A stretch of DNA of 25,194 nt from Saccoglossus kowalevskii. Lineage: Eukaryota > Hemichordata > Enteropneusta > Harrimaniidae. Position numbers and translations under genes: made by a program. Numbering within the stretch: the stretch's first letter is position 1; each line of letters begins with the position of its first letter. The notes below the pieces were generated by a model that saw only the letters and a list, made by a program, of their open reading frames with translations, searched no databases and was not told the origin of the DNA. The stretch spans positions 275,609 through 300,802 of the forward strand of contig NW_003151763.1 of assembly GCF_000003605.2 (NCBI RefSeq), given 5' to 3'. This document shows, in pieces, positions 1 to 10,610 of this stretch.

Positions 1-1053
1 TCCCTACATTGTTAGAAGATTTTCTATGAACACCCAAAAACTCTCTTATAGAATAAAGTGGTATTTTATAGATAACAGATTTCACACAAGGAAGACCACA
101 GCAGGGTTTCCAGTGACGTCATGACCTTGATCTGAATCAGTGACAGAAATAGACCACAGTCTGGTTTTTGTTTGGTTTTTTGAAAAATTAATGCTGACAT
201 CTTGAAAAAAGTGGTCAGAAATGTTGTATATGCTTGGGCCGCTAAATATTGTAATATTTTGATGATATGCCCCTTTGAAATCGTGCATTGGAACCCATAT
301 TCAAGCCAAGGTACTTGCAGTCATTGTCTAGTTTACAATGCATTTCTAGCATGTTTACTTCAAAGTACCACGTTATCGTTATATATTACAGCAATAACAT
401 GTAATTAGTAATCTGCAATATTTGTTCTTGATATCAGAGTATCTCGCAAGTCATAATTACTCAATATACCACTTGCTCTGTGACCAGTTTAAGCCATGCG
501 AATTTTCCATGCACTGTGCTACAGTCCTCAGACAGGGCATTTGAGGTTGACGTTCTGACTAGTGAGGTGAATGTTATTTAGTCTTTTTCTGACCGATGTC
601 GTAACTGTCATAATTGAATAAAGTTATGAACCACAAATTGCTGATTGTAGCGTTGAAATTGTTCCAAATTATTGCATTTACAGCCCCTTCAATAGATTTT
701 AGCAATTTACTATAGTTATTCATTGATCTTGTTGAATTTGAGTAGAAATAATACAAAATTTGAAGTGTTGATCAAAACATTTTTGGTTTGTAGGAAATTT
801 TAAAACAAAAGATAAAAATATTTATTTTTCTTCTCAAATTTTTACAATGTCTTTGGTACATTTTTTTTTTTAATTTTTAAAATTCTATTTATTTTCTGTA
901 CATTTTACTGCAGATTATATTTCAAATTTATCAACTATCATTATCGTTTGTAAAATTGGTAAGCTGCTTGTATGTTTTTTTTTTTGAATTACTGTTCAAA
1001 TAAAATCTTTACTGTGTTCATTCAGTAACTAGGCTTATTTCTTGTTATTGCAG
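1..1053. other. Non-coding stretch before the relic exon
   Basis: AT-rich sequence with several homopolymer runs. Open frames here reach only 60-68 codons and have no recognisable motif. A perfect CRE palindrome (TGACGTCA) sits at 114-121. The last ~70 bases have a pyrimidine-rich run and end in TTGTTATTGCAG, a plausible 3' splice site for the next feature. Confidence 0.6.
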
Positions 1054-1458
1054 CATGATGGCAGATCCAGTAATAACTCACAGGGATATTTATTCTGTCG
1101 TCAGACAGTTTAAAAAGGACAAATTTTTACTGTGAGGCAAGTTGCTGATCATCTCCAAGAATGGTATCCAGCTATCAACGATGGTGGAGCATTTAACTCT
1201 ACATTATATATAACAAAAGTAAAAACATTTTTGAAACAATAAATAAGCTGAATAGTAGAGAAAGACATAAGGCGAAGGACACTTCATGAAGAAATAAATA
1301 AATTATTTTTGCAGTACATGAATTTAGCAGATTGTTCTGGTTGTCAATGTAGTACTTTAGTCTCAAATATTGATATTAATAAAGTGGTTTCCATGGATAC
1401 AGGCACTCCAGTTTCACATGATGTTCAAATTTATACTCGCAATAGTATTCCAGTCTAA
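1054..1458 (+). pseudogene. Broken coding exon of an unrecognised protein
   Basis: A convincing splice acceptor (TTGTTATTGCAG, ending at 1053) is followed by ATG ATG at 1055. The frame encodes MMADPVITHRDIYSVVRQFK and then breaks in a short A-run near 1111-1117. One frame over it continues smoothly from about 1117 (GQIFTVRQVADHLQEWYPAI...). In that frame it crosses an in-frame TAA and TGA near 1241-1250, then reads on through a stretch with CSGCQCS and ends at TAA 1456-1458. Coherent protein-like sequence across one frameshift and two stops is typical of a decayed gene or a transposon-borne ORF. An assembly error could explain the frameshift but not both stops. The first ~60 residues look like a helical DNA-binding type fold (inference only). 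I do not recognise the family, and no other exon is visible. Confidence 0.5.
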
Positions 1459-2400
1459 TTATGCCTAAGTTACTTGATAAACTCACAAAAATGACAATCA
1501 GTTATTTTTTGTTGGTTTAATTTATTCATATTAATATAATATCATATTTATATGACAAAAAAAATAACTGGGTAACAGTTGACTGGTAAGAATCAGTAGA
1601 TCTTCTTGCTGACTTCATCTGCTGAAAACTTAATTCAATTCGGTAGAGAAATAGCGAAGTTATACAAGATTATAATTGTTTTTTATCATTTAATTAGTGC
1701 CACTGTCTTCTGTATTCTTCAATGGTCAATTATGTAAATTAGTGTCTGAAATAATGATCATTATATGAATCCTAAAACTTTTCAACAAGACCTTGTATTT
1801 AGATTGTCTAAAGTGCATTGTACTGCTCTTACAGTGAGCAGTGAGCTTTAAAATAACAAGTTTACAGTAGTGTATGTAGTGTACATTAATTTCCCCTGAA
1901 AATCTTAATCATAGAGTTCCTGAAAAAACACAACCACAACCTGAATAAATGCATAGATTTCCTAAAAAAAAGTTTATATATTTAGTGTAATTTACTGCGA
2001 ATGGTTCAGATAATTCTCAAAACCAAAATGTATACTTAGTCTATACATTGTGATAAAAAATGTTATTTCAATCCCAGTATTTGTTTACTATTAACATGCA
2101 AAAATTTGCCAATTTGATAATGCTAGTTGACATCACTAACTTATCCTGTAAGACGACTAATTTTCACTTCCTAATAACTAATTGAATCAGTTTTCTACAA
2201 TCAACTCAATTTGCTACTGGTACACATGACATGCGCAGATAGTGCATAAAATGACACTGTACTGCGCAAGACGTGTACTTATTTACAGCGGTGTTCCTCT
2301 TTCGATTTTGTATTAAGCTGTCTTCTCGCCCACTGGACTATTCAACAGCTATATATATTCGGTGTGATCGTAATCAATATCTGATATATATATGTGCGAA
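1459..2400. other. No feature seen
   Basis: AT-rich DNA with homopolymers and TA-rich patches (for example near 2350-2395). No supported ORF, RNA gene or repeat boundary was found. Confidence 0.5.
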
Positions 2401-2450
2401 CCTTAAAATCAAGGCTGCACGGTGAAGGTCGTCCTGTTTACCTCGCCATT

Positions 2451-2460
2451 GGGAATTCCC
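2451..2460. promoter_or_regulatory. Perfect palindromic kappaB-type site
   Basis: GGGAATTCCC matches the Rel/NF-kappaB consensus GGGRNWYYCC at every position. It lies in a local patch (about 2400-2650) that is more GC-rich than its surroundings, as a promoter or enhancer might be. No transcript start or nearby exon supports function, so this is only a sequence match. Confidence 0.3.
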
Positions 2461-2635
2461 CCCACGATGCCACGCCTCTACAAAATTGCGTGCCGTTATT
2501 TTCATACGTTGTTCACTACACACGCACACTTACTTGAAATCGAGGGACAATAATTCATAGAGTTGGTTTCTAAAACATCTGTGTCGAGTCGATCTGGGGT
2601 CGATCTTCAACTTTGGAATCCACGCGTTGTGACCT

Positions 2636-2651
2636 CTTAAGTATACTTAAG
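2636..2651. repeat. 16-bp perfect palindrome
   Basis: CTTAAGTATACTTAAG reads identically on both strands with no spacer. It could be a dimeric factor site or a small cruciform. No target duplication or element is visible around it. Confidence 0.5.
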
Positions 2652-3505
2652 CCACGAGCTGGAGAGAGACCTCTAACTTTGTGATAATTATGATAATGAA
2701 GTTTACATTGTACGTAAGACTTGGTCGCCGACTTTAAACATTAACAAAAAATTAGTTTTCAATTTTAGCATTTAGTCGAAATATATGTTTTATTTGAGTG
2801 GGTGAAAACAGAGCTCTCTGGGCAAGTAAATATAAACTAGTATGTGTCTGATGTCCGGTGAAGGGAAAACTGTGAGGGCGTATGTGTGTATCGTACCGAT
2901 TTTTAATTATTAAACGGGTACTATAGTATGTGGTATTGTAACATCCGGAATCACCCATATCGTTATCAAACAAATTGTTGACACAGTGTGATTATCTATA
3001 ATTTCGTTAAATAATTTCTATAAATATGTTTTATACCCAACATAAATAGTAAATTTTTAATATTTGTTTTCAGTTTTGTAGATCCAGCTCGTACTATCGA
3101 CACAACAAACCCATTCCCCGCATGTCGGGTGAATTTCTCAATTCAATCGGTTTTCTGGTCGTCTGGTCGATTGTGAATTGGTCATTGCAAATTGTACTTG
3201 TTCATTGTATTCAACGTTCCTCGTTGGATTCAACGATTTAAAAACTATTTGATCGGTAGGTGGATGATAATGATAACTTGGACTCCTTGGCCACCTGTCG
3301 AATAGTTTTCGAAAACAGTTCTGAACAGCGTACCAAAATATTTAACAACAAAGAGGAATGCAAAAACAAAAAACAAATATGGGCGAGGTTGCTCCGAAGC
3401 TACCCCAGCCGCCTCCGCTTGGCTACCAACAAACCCACCCACCGAAGCGGAGACATACAGACGGACTCTGAGGCAGCTGGGGGTACTCTCAGGTACGCAG
3501 ATTCA
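2652..3505. other. No gene seen; possible old repeat at 3260-3480
   Basis: Both strands stay open over part of 3245-3480 but neither frame shows a known domain. The section contains an 8-bp inverted pair, CTCCGCTT (3413-3420) and AAGCGGAG (3445-3452), and has the look of a dispersed repeat. The rest is ordinary AT-rich sequence. Confidence 0.4.
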
Positions 3506-3511
3506 CATTCA

Positions 3512-3587
3512 ATTCGTCCCAAATCACATTCGTCCCACAAGTCGATTCGTCCAACGAGTCGATTTGTCCCATTTCACATTCGTCCCA
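3512..3587 (+). repeat. Minisatellite, five units of ATTCGTCCC
   Basis: The core ATTCGTCCC (one unit ATTTGTCCC, one ending ATTCGTCCA) starts at 3512, 3528, 3545, 3562 and 3578, a period of 16-17 bases with variable CACA/GAGTCG filler. The open frame that crosses it on the plus strand is probably a by-product of the repeat. Confidence 0.75.
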
Positions 3588-3600
3588 ATTCACGTTCGTT

Positions 3601-4221
3601 TTTTTTATTTTTGTTCAGCATTACGAGGGGTCTGGGGGTACTCTCCCAGAAAATTTTTAAATTCTAGATGCGCACAGATGCGATTTCCAAGCACTTTGGG
3701 CATAATTTCCTAATATAATCACTCATTTTTTAGGGTAACAATATCCACATCTGAAAAGTACTGAAAAGGAACCTACATTTATTATAAGAACTCCTCAACT
3801 TAATAAAATGCTGTCAGGAAAGTCTAGTTAAATTATCATCCTGAAGGTGAACAGCTTTTGCTATTGTATAAAGACGGCAAATTCAGAGCTTTTCTCCCGA
3901 AAGTTGTCTATAATAAAGTGCCTGACAATTGGTGGACGACAAGGGCTACTTAGTTAAATCTTTTCTCTCATTATTAGTATTGACTCCACACCGTACATGA
4001 TATTCCAATAAGATAATCTATGATAGATGCAATGCAGGGTATTATTGAATAATTCCGAAAATAATCAGAAATTAATCATCATTCGTTTTATAATCCCAGT
4101 TACATACCACAGTTTTTTTAACATTCGATATACCGGTATTTACATTACCACGCATTCTGAAATAGTTCATGAAACACTGAAAAAAAAACCTGTCATCATT
4201 GTCCAATGGTAATTTATCTGA
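3601..4221. other. No gene seen
   Basis: It begins with a GGGGTCTGGGGGTACTCTCC string that looks like part of a dispersed repeat. The remainder is AT-rich with no supported ORF. Confidence 0.4.
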
Positions 4222-4678
4222 TCAATTTGATAATGGATTAGCAAAGAGCATACGTCTTGGATGTTTCCGAGCATACTTATCAATAACTTTTCCGTAGTCA
4301 AGTGGAAATTTCCTTATGCACGAAGAGAAGAACCAGAACATTGAACTTGTCTTCACCCATGGTTGACCTATAGGTATTCTTCACGAAGCTCAGCGCCGAA
4401 TTGGTTCGCTCAACAGTGGCACTGATTGCAGCAGTACTCGATTAGGAAGGAACAGCATCTTCATTTTGGTCAAATTCTGATTCTCCGTCAGAAAGGTCTG
4501 ACGGAGAGGGTTGGTCATTATCTTCATCAGGGGGGTTGACTTCGTTATCTTCATTAAGGGGGTTGACTTTGGCTGAAGAGAAAATACTATTGTTTGAAAA
4601 TAGCGGGCCTGTGAAATCACACCTTTTATTCGGATCGTTTGGTAAACTTTTTCCACATAATATAATTGCTTGAGACAT
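4222..4678 (-). pseudogene. hAT transposase C-terminal dimerisation domain, decayed
   Basis: On the minus strand, 4439-4301 encodes ISATVERTNSALSFVK followed by YRSTMGEDKFNVLVLLFVHK. This is the pattern of the hAT C-terminal dimerisation domain (A-x-E-R-x-F-S-x-L, then L-R-S-T-M and L-x-x-L-x-L). The frame stops at 4298-4300, but the adjacent frame continues the same domain at 4302-4222 (LDYGKVIDKYARKHPRRMLF), ending at TGA 4222-4224, so a frameshift splits it. The expected F after ER is N here. Upstream in the first frame, separated by a TAA (4442-4444), lies an open acidic segment from ATG 4678 with a 27-base tandem duplication (VNPLNEDNE, VNPPDEDND). Such domains occur in hAT transposons and domesticated ZMYM/THAP-type proteins. 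The breaks argue for a dead copy. I found no catalytic region. Confidence 0.75.
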
Positions 4679-4879
4679 GACAGGGGAAATTACGAATACA
4701 TCATCAAAACTTTATAAATCGATTGGAATAATCGCAAAGTTAAAGGCATGCCGCTGTCATTTCAAAATTTAAATGAAGTTCCATTGGTTTCTTTTGTTTT
4801 AGCTTCCTAGCAGCATTTTTATCTGATTTCAAAATCTTGTTTTAATATTTGAATAGTCTTGAAATATTGTGTACTCATC

Positions 4880-5032
4880 ATGAAAACATCAAGAAATATT
4901 TCAGAGGACGATGCACTTGCAGAAGAAATACGAAAGTAGCCGCACGTTTACAAAAAACCTGAAGAAAATATCTTGTCAGAAATGCATGGAGCATGGAGCA
5001 GGCGGGCCTATATCAAACAGGGTCAAAATTAA
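4880..5032 (+). pseudogene. MADF-domain N-terminal relic
   Basis: The frame from ATG 4880 reads MKTSRNISEDDALAEEIRK, then TAG (4937-4939), then PHVYKKPEENILSEMHGAWS, and ends at TAA 5030-5032. LAEEIRK-(Y)-PHVY followed by an AW pair matches the start of the MADF (Adf-1 type Myb/SANT) domain, which usually reads LIxxVRKYPxLY...W. The TAG falls exactly where the conserved tyrosine belongs, one base from TAT or TAC, so this looks like a nonsense mutation. MADF proteins are DNA-binding factors and also accompany PIF/Harbinger transposases. Only about 50 codons remain and no BESS motif is seen. The call rests on a short motif. Confidence 0.5.
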
Positions 5033-5328
5033 AACTATCGTTACGGTATGGCTAACGTTTCTGGACCTACAAGGAGAACAACCCTAGGCCTCTTTTTACT
5101 CTAACTTAAAATTATAAGTTCGAACATGAAAAATGGAAACAAACCTTTCTTTCGTGGAAAAATATCGAAGAGCGCGAGCTGCTGTGGTTTGCGTTTATCT
5201 GCCAAGGTTGTACGCGTCTTGTTGGTGAGTCACGTGTTGTTAGGTTGACATGGCGGCGTGATGATCGGATTGCGACGCTGCGAATTTCTGGACTTTTTTC
5301 TCCCAAGCAAGTTAGTCACGAGCACTTT

Positions 5329-5480
5329 CGCATACAAAACGCTAGACATTGTAGTGTAATTGGGCAGTCGTCGTGCCGCTTCCTGTTCGATAGCGACGTA
5401 TACATTACAACGCGTGTAAAATACATTGTTTATTTACATGAAATTTGAACACGCGCTGCGCGACGACCATCGCGCTTTAA
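5329..5480 (+). repeat. LINE tail fragment, copy A (diverged)
   Basis: Homologous to 5763-5924. Both share the block CCTGTTCGATA...GCGACGTATAC and then a nearly identical ~75-base stretch (GTAAAATACATTGTTTATTT and onward) ending in CGCGCTTTAA. Copy A lacks the intact reverse-transcriptase reading frame of copy B and is more diverged at its 5' part. Similarity ends sharply after CTTTAA in both. Confidence 0.6.
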
Positions 5481-5499
5481 TTTTGGCGTTTCACTAAAT

Positions 5500-5575
5500 T
5501 GAGAATTGCTGATTTTTTTGTTGGTTGTTAAAAATAGGGGGCCCTCGCCCCCCTCTAAATCCGCCACTGGAATGC
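5500..5575. repeat. G/C-rich dispersed repeat edge
   Basis: GGGGGCCCTCGCCCCCC around 5537-5553 can form a short hairpin and is followed by CTCTAAATCCGCCACTGG. The reverse complement, CCAGTGGCGGATTTAGAGG, resembles a terminal string of widespread metazoan repeats (recalled, not checked). Confidence 0.3.
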
Positions 5576-5727
5576 TATGAATTATAGGTAACTTGCATTT
5601 CAATTTCATTTGAGCATTCCACCATTCGCTACTTCTCACTTACATTATATTTTCAAAGGTGTGTTTTACTGATCTTGCCGAATTGTGAAATGTACTTTTT
5701 TCGCTCATTTTTATAGAGTAACTATTG

Positions 5728-5924
5728 CTTAAATGTATGGAGAAGTTGCGTGGTCTACATGTAGCGTACAACAATGCACTTCGGTTGATTTTTAAAGGGC
5801 GGCAGACGTCCCGCCGCGTCCTGTTCGATATGGGACTCATAGCGACGTATACAACACGTGTAAAATACATTGTTTATTTACATGAAATTCGAACACGCGC
5901 TGCGCGACGACCACCGCGCTTTAA
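5728..5924 (+). repeat. LINE reverse-transcriptase C-terminal remnant, copy B
   Basis: The plus strand at 5728-5850 encodes LLKCMEKLRGLHVAYNNALR then LIFKGRQTSRRVLFD. The pattern L+VAYNNAxRxxF...S.+.LF is typical of the region after the reverse transcriptase domain in CR1/L2-like non-LTR retrotransposons. Beyond it comes the 3' block shared with copy A, ending at CGCGCTTTAA (5924). No catalytic YxDD region, endonuclease or poly-A/short-repeat tail is present, so this is a heavily 5'-truncated dead copy. Clade assignment is uncertain. Confidence 0.6.
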
Positions 5925-6720
5925 ACGTTGCAGGAAATACGTGTACATATAGGTTTATACCACGTCAAGAACTCGGACTTGAGCACTACCAATTTAAATA
6001 CTAGTATGTCGTTCCACTCGACGGCACCGTTTATCTTTAAATGTTAACATATTTTTCCTAATTACAGCAGGCAGAAACAGTGACATGTTCTCTGCAGGGC
6101 TCATACCACTAATTGAATTTCCATAGACGATAATGTTAACATATGACGAGATTGCTATATGAAAATGACGAAGAAAGTTGAAAATATGGCTCAAAAAATG
6201 GGAAATCAACATGCCAGTAATCAACCATATGAAAAAAACTAACATGTTGGCCAGCTCAAACTCTTGCAAATCTCAGGTAAACAAGACACATCTACTGTAT
6301 TTGGATTGCACCAAGAGAAATCACTGGAAAAACACCAAGATTAGAACATCCATTAACACACAGAATAAACCCACAGGTACACAGCCGCTAAGTAGTAAAC
6401 AAAAGACCACATGTTGGTCTCACCTCTGACCCAGGTGATTACGCCCTCAAACAGGGAGCGCCTGAGAAAAATAATATTTAAAAAATTTCATTGGTCCTTG
6501 CTAGGCATTTAAATTGACATTGGTTAATTAGTGGCATGAGACCTGAATATGTATGCGCAGTTGACATTTCTTCATTTCACCGTATGTGGCGCACTTGATT
6601 GGTACAGGAAATTGCAAAAAAGCAACATCTTTGTATAAGCCTAAAAAGTGACTTTATTTTACTGCAGCTGTTAGAAGGGTTACACAAATAGTACTGTGAA
6701 CATACATGTATAATAATTTG
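5925..6720. other. No gene seen
   Basis: Open frames up to 91 codons on the minus strand (5994-6269) and 83 on the plus strand (6178-6429) overlap each other and show no domain. Nothing else is supported. Confidence 0.4.
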
Positions 6721-6725
6721 AACCA

Positions 6726-6753
6726 CCCCTCCCCTCCCCCTCCCCTCCCCTCC
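6726..6753 (-). repeat. G-quadruplex-forming C/G tract
   Basis: The plus strand has five C-runs (CCCC, CCCC, CCCCC, CCCC, CCCC at 6726-6750), each separated by one T. On the minus strand this is G4-A-G4-A-G5-A-G4-A-G4, a textbook intramolecular G-quadruplex motif with one-base loops. It stands alone in AT-rich DNA with no adjacent gene start recognised. Confidence 0.85.
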
Positions 6754-8440
6754 GTGATGTTTGCAAAAACCAAGATTTTATACATTTTCCAATAAACTTG
6801 TACTTCCGGCCAATATAAGAATATTGACTAGACGCCCGCTTAATTTTCTAGAAAATTATGGTTTTATTTTAGTGGATAGTGGTCATTTTGGTGGTATTAT
6901 AATATTTATGATACGTTCCTATGGCAGAGATATTATGGCATATCTCAAATTGTAGTCTGGGGAAATTATATATTGCGGATATTAGGTGAACTTTTTCTTT
7001 CAAAAATCTGGGTTTTAAAATGTGTCAAAAAATATAATTTTTCTTCAACATTGTGCTTTATGGAATTGTTCTAAAAATAGCAATTTTTTAAAAATATTTG
7101 GACAAGTTTCTCAAAATATGTCACTGTAACAGACACAAGAATGCTATTTCATGATGCTATGAGACAATAGTTTCATGATTCTACATAATAAACCAATGGA
7201 CATTGTCATGAAATTTATGACCAACTTTCTGAAAACAACTTCAAGTGACAGAATTTTGACTCAAACTTTATGAACCTTGACCTAGAGAATCAACATTCGA
7301 TGCTTAATACCCGGTACTGTTACGTAAGTAAAATGAAATATGCGGGAAAAATGAGGGCAGTATTTATATTTATTATATAATGTATATATTTGTAATACAT
7401 TTTTGCTTGTGCAGAGCCTTAGGGGTGTTTTCAACATCTAGAGCATTTAAACTAAACAGAGGAATGTCTGATTGAAAGACATAATAAGCAGTAATACATC
7501 ACTGTTAAGGGTTGGCCATTAGAACATCTGGGTTGGAGCGATGGCAAAAAAAGAAAATATGTTTTTTTTCTTCACTTTTTTGTTTAATGCTAATTTTTCA
7601 CCCATTCTGAGAAATATATTTTCCCCAAGACCAATGCATTTAGGATTTGGTTTCAGTTATATTTTTCCCTGCAGAATTCTTTTTTCATAATTTTTGGCAA
7701 TTTTTTTTAATGGGCAACATCTAATCTACATTATATTTATCATTTCTAGATATGGACCACAAATTATATATGCAGGGTTTATTCATCTCACAGTAGGTTA
7801 TAAAAAGAAGAATTATTTACAATGATACACTGATGTAAATAGTAATAACACCAGTGACATACAGGTGTCCAGGGTCAATATAACAAATTGTATAAATCCT
7901 GTGTGCTTAGGGTATTGAAAGCATTAATTAATGTGAATATTCCATTCTTAAACTAATCACATACATGGAGTACCTCAGACTGCCTATGTATCATGTTTCG
8001 TTGAAAAGTGACTAGTGGATTTTGGGATACCTTGACAACTTCAATATAAATACACATCTGTGGAGTAGTCTTGACTACTTCTGTACCAAGTTTAGGGTAA
8101 GTACCCCTTGTGATATCAGCAAGTTGCTTAATTTATTCAATTCGGTAATTAATATACATGGATTTCAACCTTAAACTAATTGAGTACTGATATGTACATT
8201 TATTACACTACCGGGGTATCTACTTTAAGTATCAACAGGCCTGGGTTAACAAAAGCACCAGAATCATTAGAAGACTTTCCTCCCTTCCTTCAATCTGTGG
8301 CACACTAACACAGCCATCATGGGACTGATGTACATGTAACAACAAATACATGTGAACGAACTGATCACAGATAGCTAATAATGACTGCACTGGTTCAATG
8401 AATGGTAGGTTCTGTGTACGAGTCCTACAAAGAGGAGTTG
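6754..8440. other. AT-rich, no gene seen
   Basis: Contains T-runs near 7555-7700 and a TA-rich patch near 7360-7400. Open frames are short and featureless. Confidence 0.5.
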
Positions 8441-8443
8441 AAT

Positions 8444-8526
8444 ATGTCACAGACTCGATTGGGAAGGGGGCTCAGGGAATGTGACTTCGAGGGAACCTTA
8501 GTCAAGGTCTGCAAGTTCAGGCACTA
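8444..8526 (+). repeat. 3' fragment of a tRNA-derived SINE
   Basis: GTCACAGACTCGATTGGGAA, then AATGTGACTTCGAGGGAAC and GTCTGCAAGTTCAGGCA align with the body of the SINE at 24358-24565 (GACACAGACTCAATGGGAAA, AATGTGACTTTGGGGGAAC, GTCTGCATG). The tRNA-like head is not preserved here, so this copy is truncated or very diverged on its 5' side. Confidence 0.6.
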
Positions 8527-9218
8527 ATGTATCACTATTATATGCAAATGAGCAATTAAATTGAAGCAATTGTTCACTCTACCAGATGGTTATTTATTAA
8601 ATAACATTATTTTAGTTCACTACAACAGTTTTCAGATACTGATAAGTTACATACTACTACCAACACCACAATTTCACTATATTGACTACCATAAAATTAC
8701 ACCCTGAATAATTCAAATATGATATACTATACAAAACTCTTACTGTTAAAAAAATGTAATATAAAAACAAATATATCTACTGCATTTTCAGTTTTCAAAT
8801 AAAAAATTGTCATTTTTACTCCATTCTTATCAAAAAAAATTTCACATCACAGTCCAAAATCAGAATTTTTTTAAAACTTTTGATCCAGGGTGAAACACTT
8901 GTTAAACATTACTAATAGACACGTGCTATTCTGATGTGTACCTCAAAAACAAGCAAAGAAACCTTCTCATAAAACTGTTCATTGTGCGATTTGTAAGTTG
9001 AAAATTCATTCATGCATGCATTGTCTATTGCACTGCCAAGAATATTACTAACAATGGGTGATTTTCCGGTTCATTGCGAGATGTTGCATAATGCGTGAAA
9101 ATGTGGTGAAATGATCTGATTTTGAACTTGAATTTCTCTTTTTATAGGTCACTGTCAAATTTTTTATCTTTCGGAAGAGAATATGGCATCGAGTTATCTT
9201 TACCATCATCAATGTATA
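8527..9218. other. No feature seen
   Basis: AT-rich DNA without supported ORFs or repeat boundaries. Confidence 0.5.
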
Positions 9219-9275
9219 TACTGTAAAATCATTTATTTTCATGGACATTTAATTTCATTAAATTCACAATTTATT
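9219..9275 (+). repeat. Possible MITE left end
   Basis: TACTGTAAAATCATTTATTT plus TCATGGACATTTAATTTC resembles the TA-CTGT-rAATAcTTTATTTTC termini of the three MITEs at 21474, 23043 and 24079. The next ~150 bases have related pieces (GTGAAAATAGAAAAAATAAA near 9392-9411), but I could not find a clean right terminus. Confidence 0.35.
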
Positions 9276-9419
9276 GATGTGTTGAGTATATTCACTGTGT
9301 TTTAATTTCACAAATTTGTCAAAGAAACAATGAGTTTTTATTGTTATATTACATGTTTATGTAGATTTAATTTAGTGGATTTTACTTGTACGTGAAAATA
9401 GAAAAAATAAAATCCAGTC

Positions 9420-10362
9420 AATAATATTACTGAGCATGGAAATACACCAAAAATAGTTTTACGTTTGTCGAAACCAATGTTTTGACACCATTTTACTTTG
9501 TTCTGTTTTTTCATTCAATTTCGTGCATAATGCAGGATCTCGCAGTAAAGGGAAAATGGTTCATTACACTTCTAAGCAGGATGAACAAATTACAGGGTCC
9601 ACAATTTTTTTTAATACTTTGGCAAAATATCGTACTGTTAAGTGATGAAAATAACTTGCAACTTTTATAGAAAGCAGTGTTCTCGATACAGTATTACATT
9701 ACATTTACTAGATATAAGCAATAATGTTCTATATCATGTTTAATCTCGTATCATAGCAGGTGAGTGTAATTATTTCATATACCTCAAAACTATGATTGAA
9801 AATCCTTGTAACTTGATTGGTCAATCATGGCCAAGTATCACAAAATACACCAATGAATCAATATGTTGCTTGTTTTACAGAATATTTCTTGAAATATTAA
9901 TAGAAATAACAATAATTTGAATATTTCAGGTAGTTTCAGATATCAGCTGTTTGTGTTATATAAATATATTTAAAACTTCATTTCAGATTCCCCCAACCTT
10001 AAAGCAGAGGGGTTTAACCTATACACATACAAGAAATGAGTTCCAAGCGACGATAACGTCAGTTTTTAGCTTTTAGAAGATGCAAATCAGATTTATTAGT
10101 TAAACAGGTAATGAAATTTATGACCAACAGAATTATTAACACCACAAGTTTTTCGCCAGAAGTCCCAATTATAGTATGCAGTTTCTATTGAAAGAAAAAT
10201 AGCAAACATTTTTGAGTAGAAACTGAAAATCAACTCAAATTTTGCCTCTGGTTCCAAAATTAGGGTTCCTTTCTAGAAATATTGAAGAACATAAGAAAAA
10301 AAGTGCAGAAAAATTTGGGTGAGAAAGTCTAGTGGTGAAAAGGTTAAACTGGTGTAGTAATT
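9420..10362. other. No gene seen
   Basis: Open frames up to 62 codons without motifs. This is ordinary AT-rich sequence lying downstream of the minus-strand zinc-finger exon, so its right part may be 3' UTR or flanking DNA of that gene. Confidence 0.4.
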
Positions 10363-10368
10363 TTTATT
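10363..10368 (-). terminator. Candidate polyadenylation signal for the zinc-finger gene
   Basis: TTTATT on the plus strand is AATAAA on the minus strand, about 245 bases past the stop codon at 10611-10613. The hexamer is common by chance in AT-rich DNA, so this is only a candidate. Confidence 0.25.
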
Positions 10369-10610
10369 TGTTCCTTGCAAAAGGCTCAGAACAAAATCAC
10401 TATACGAGTTTACTTACCAGAAGTATAAATCTGACAATGTAGGGTAATTCATGAAATATCTATGTTTTTTTAAAGTGTAGCGGCCATTGTAGCGCAAGCA
10501 TTGTTTTACACGCATTGTATACATCACATGGGACTCACATTTGATACTGCTACACCCACTGTTCTCATAGGTATCTATTCCCCACCTCCCACAGAATAGC
10601 ATTTTTATCT

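Noticed and set aside
114-121. CRE palindrome TGACGTCA as a gene control site
   Set aside because: Exact, but with no nearby gene start; one such 8-mer is not surprising in 25 kb.
3260-3667. 135-codon plus-strand ORF
   Set aside because: Crosses the ATTCGTCCC minisatellite; the opposite strand is also open, and no domain is visible.
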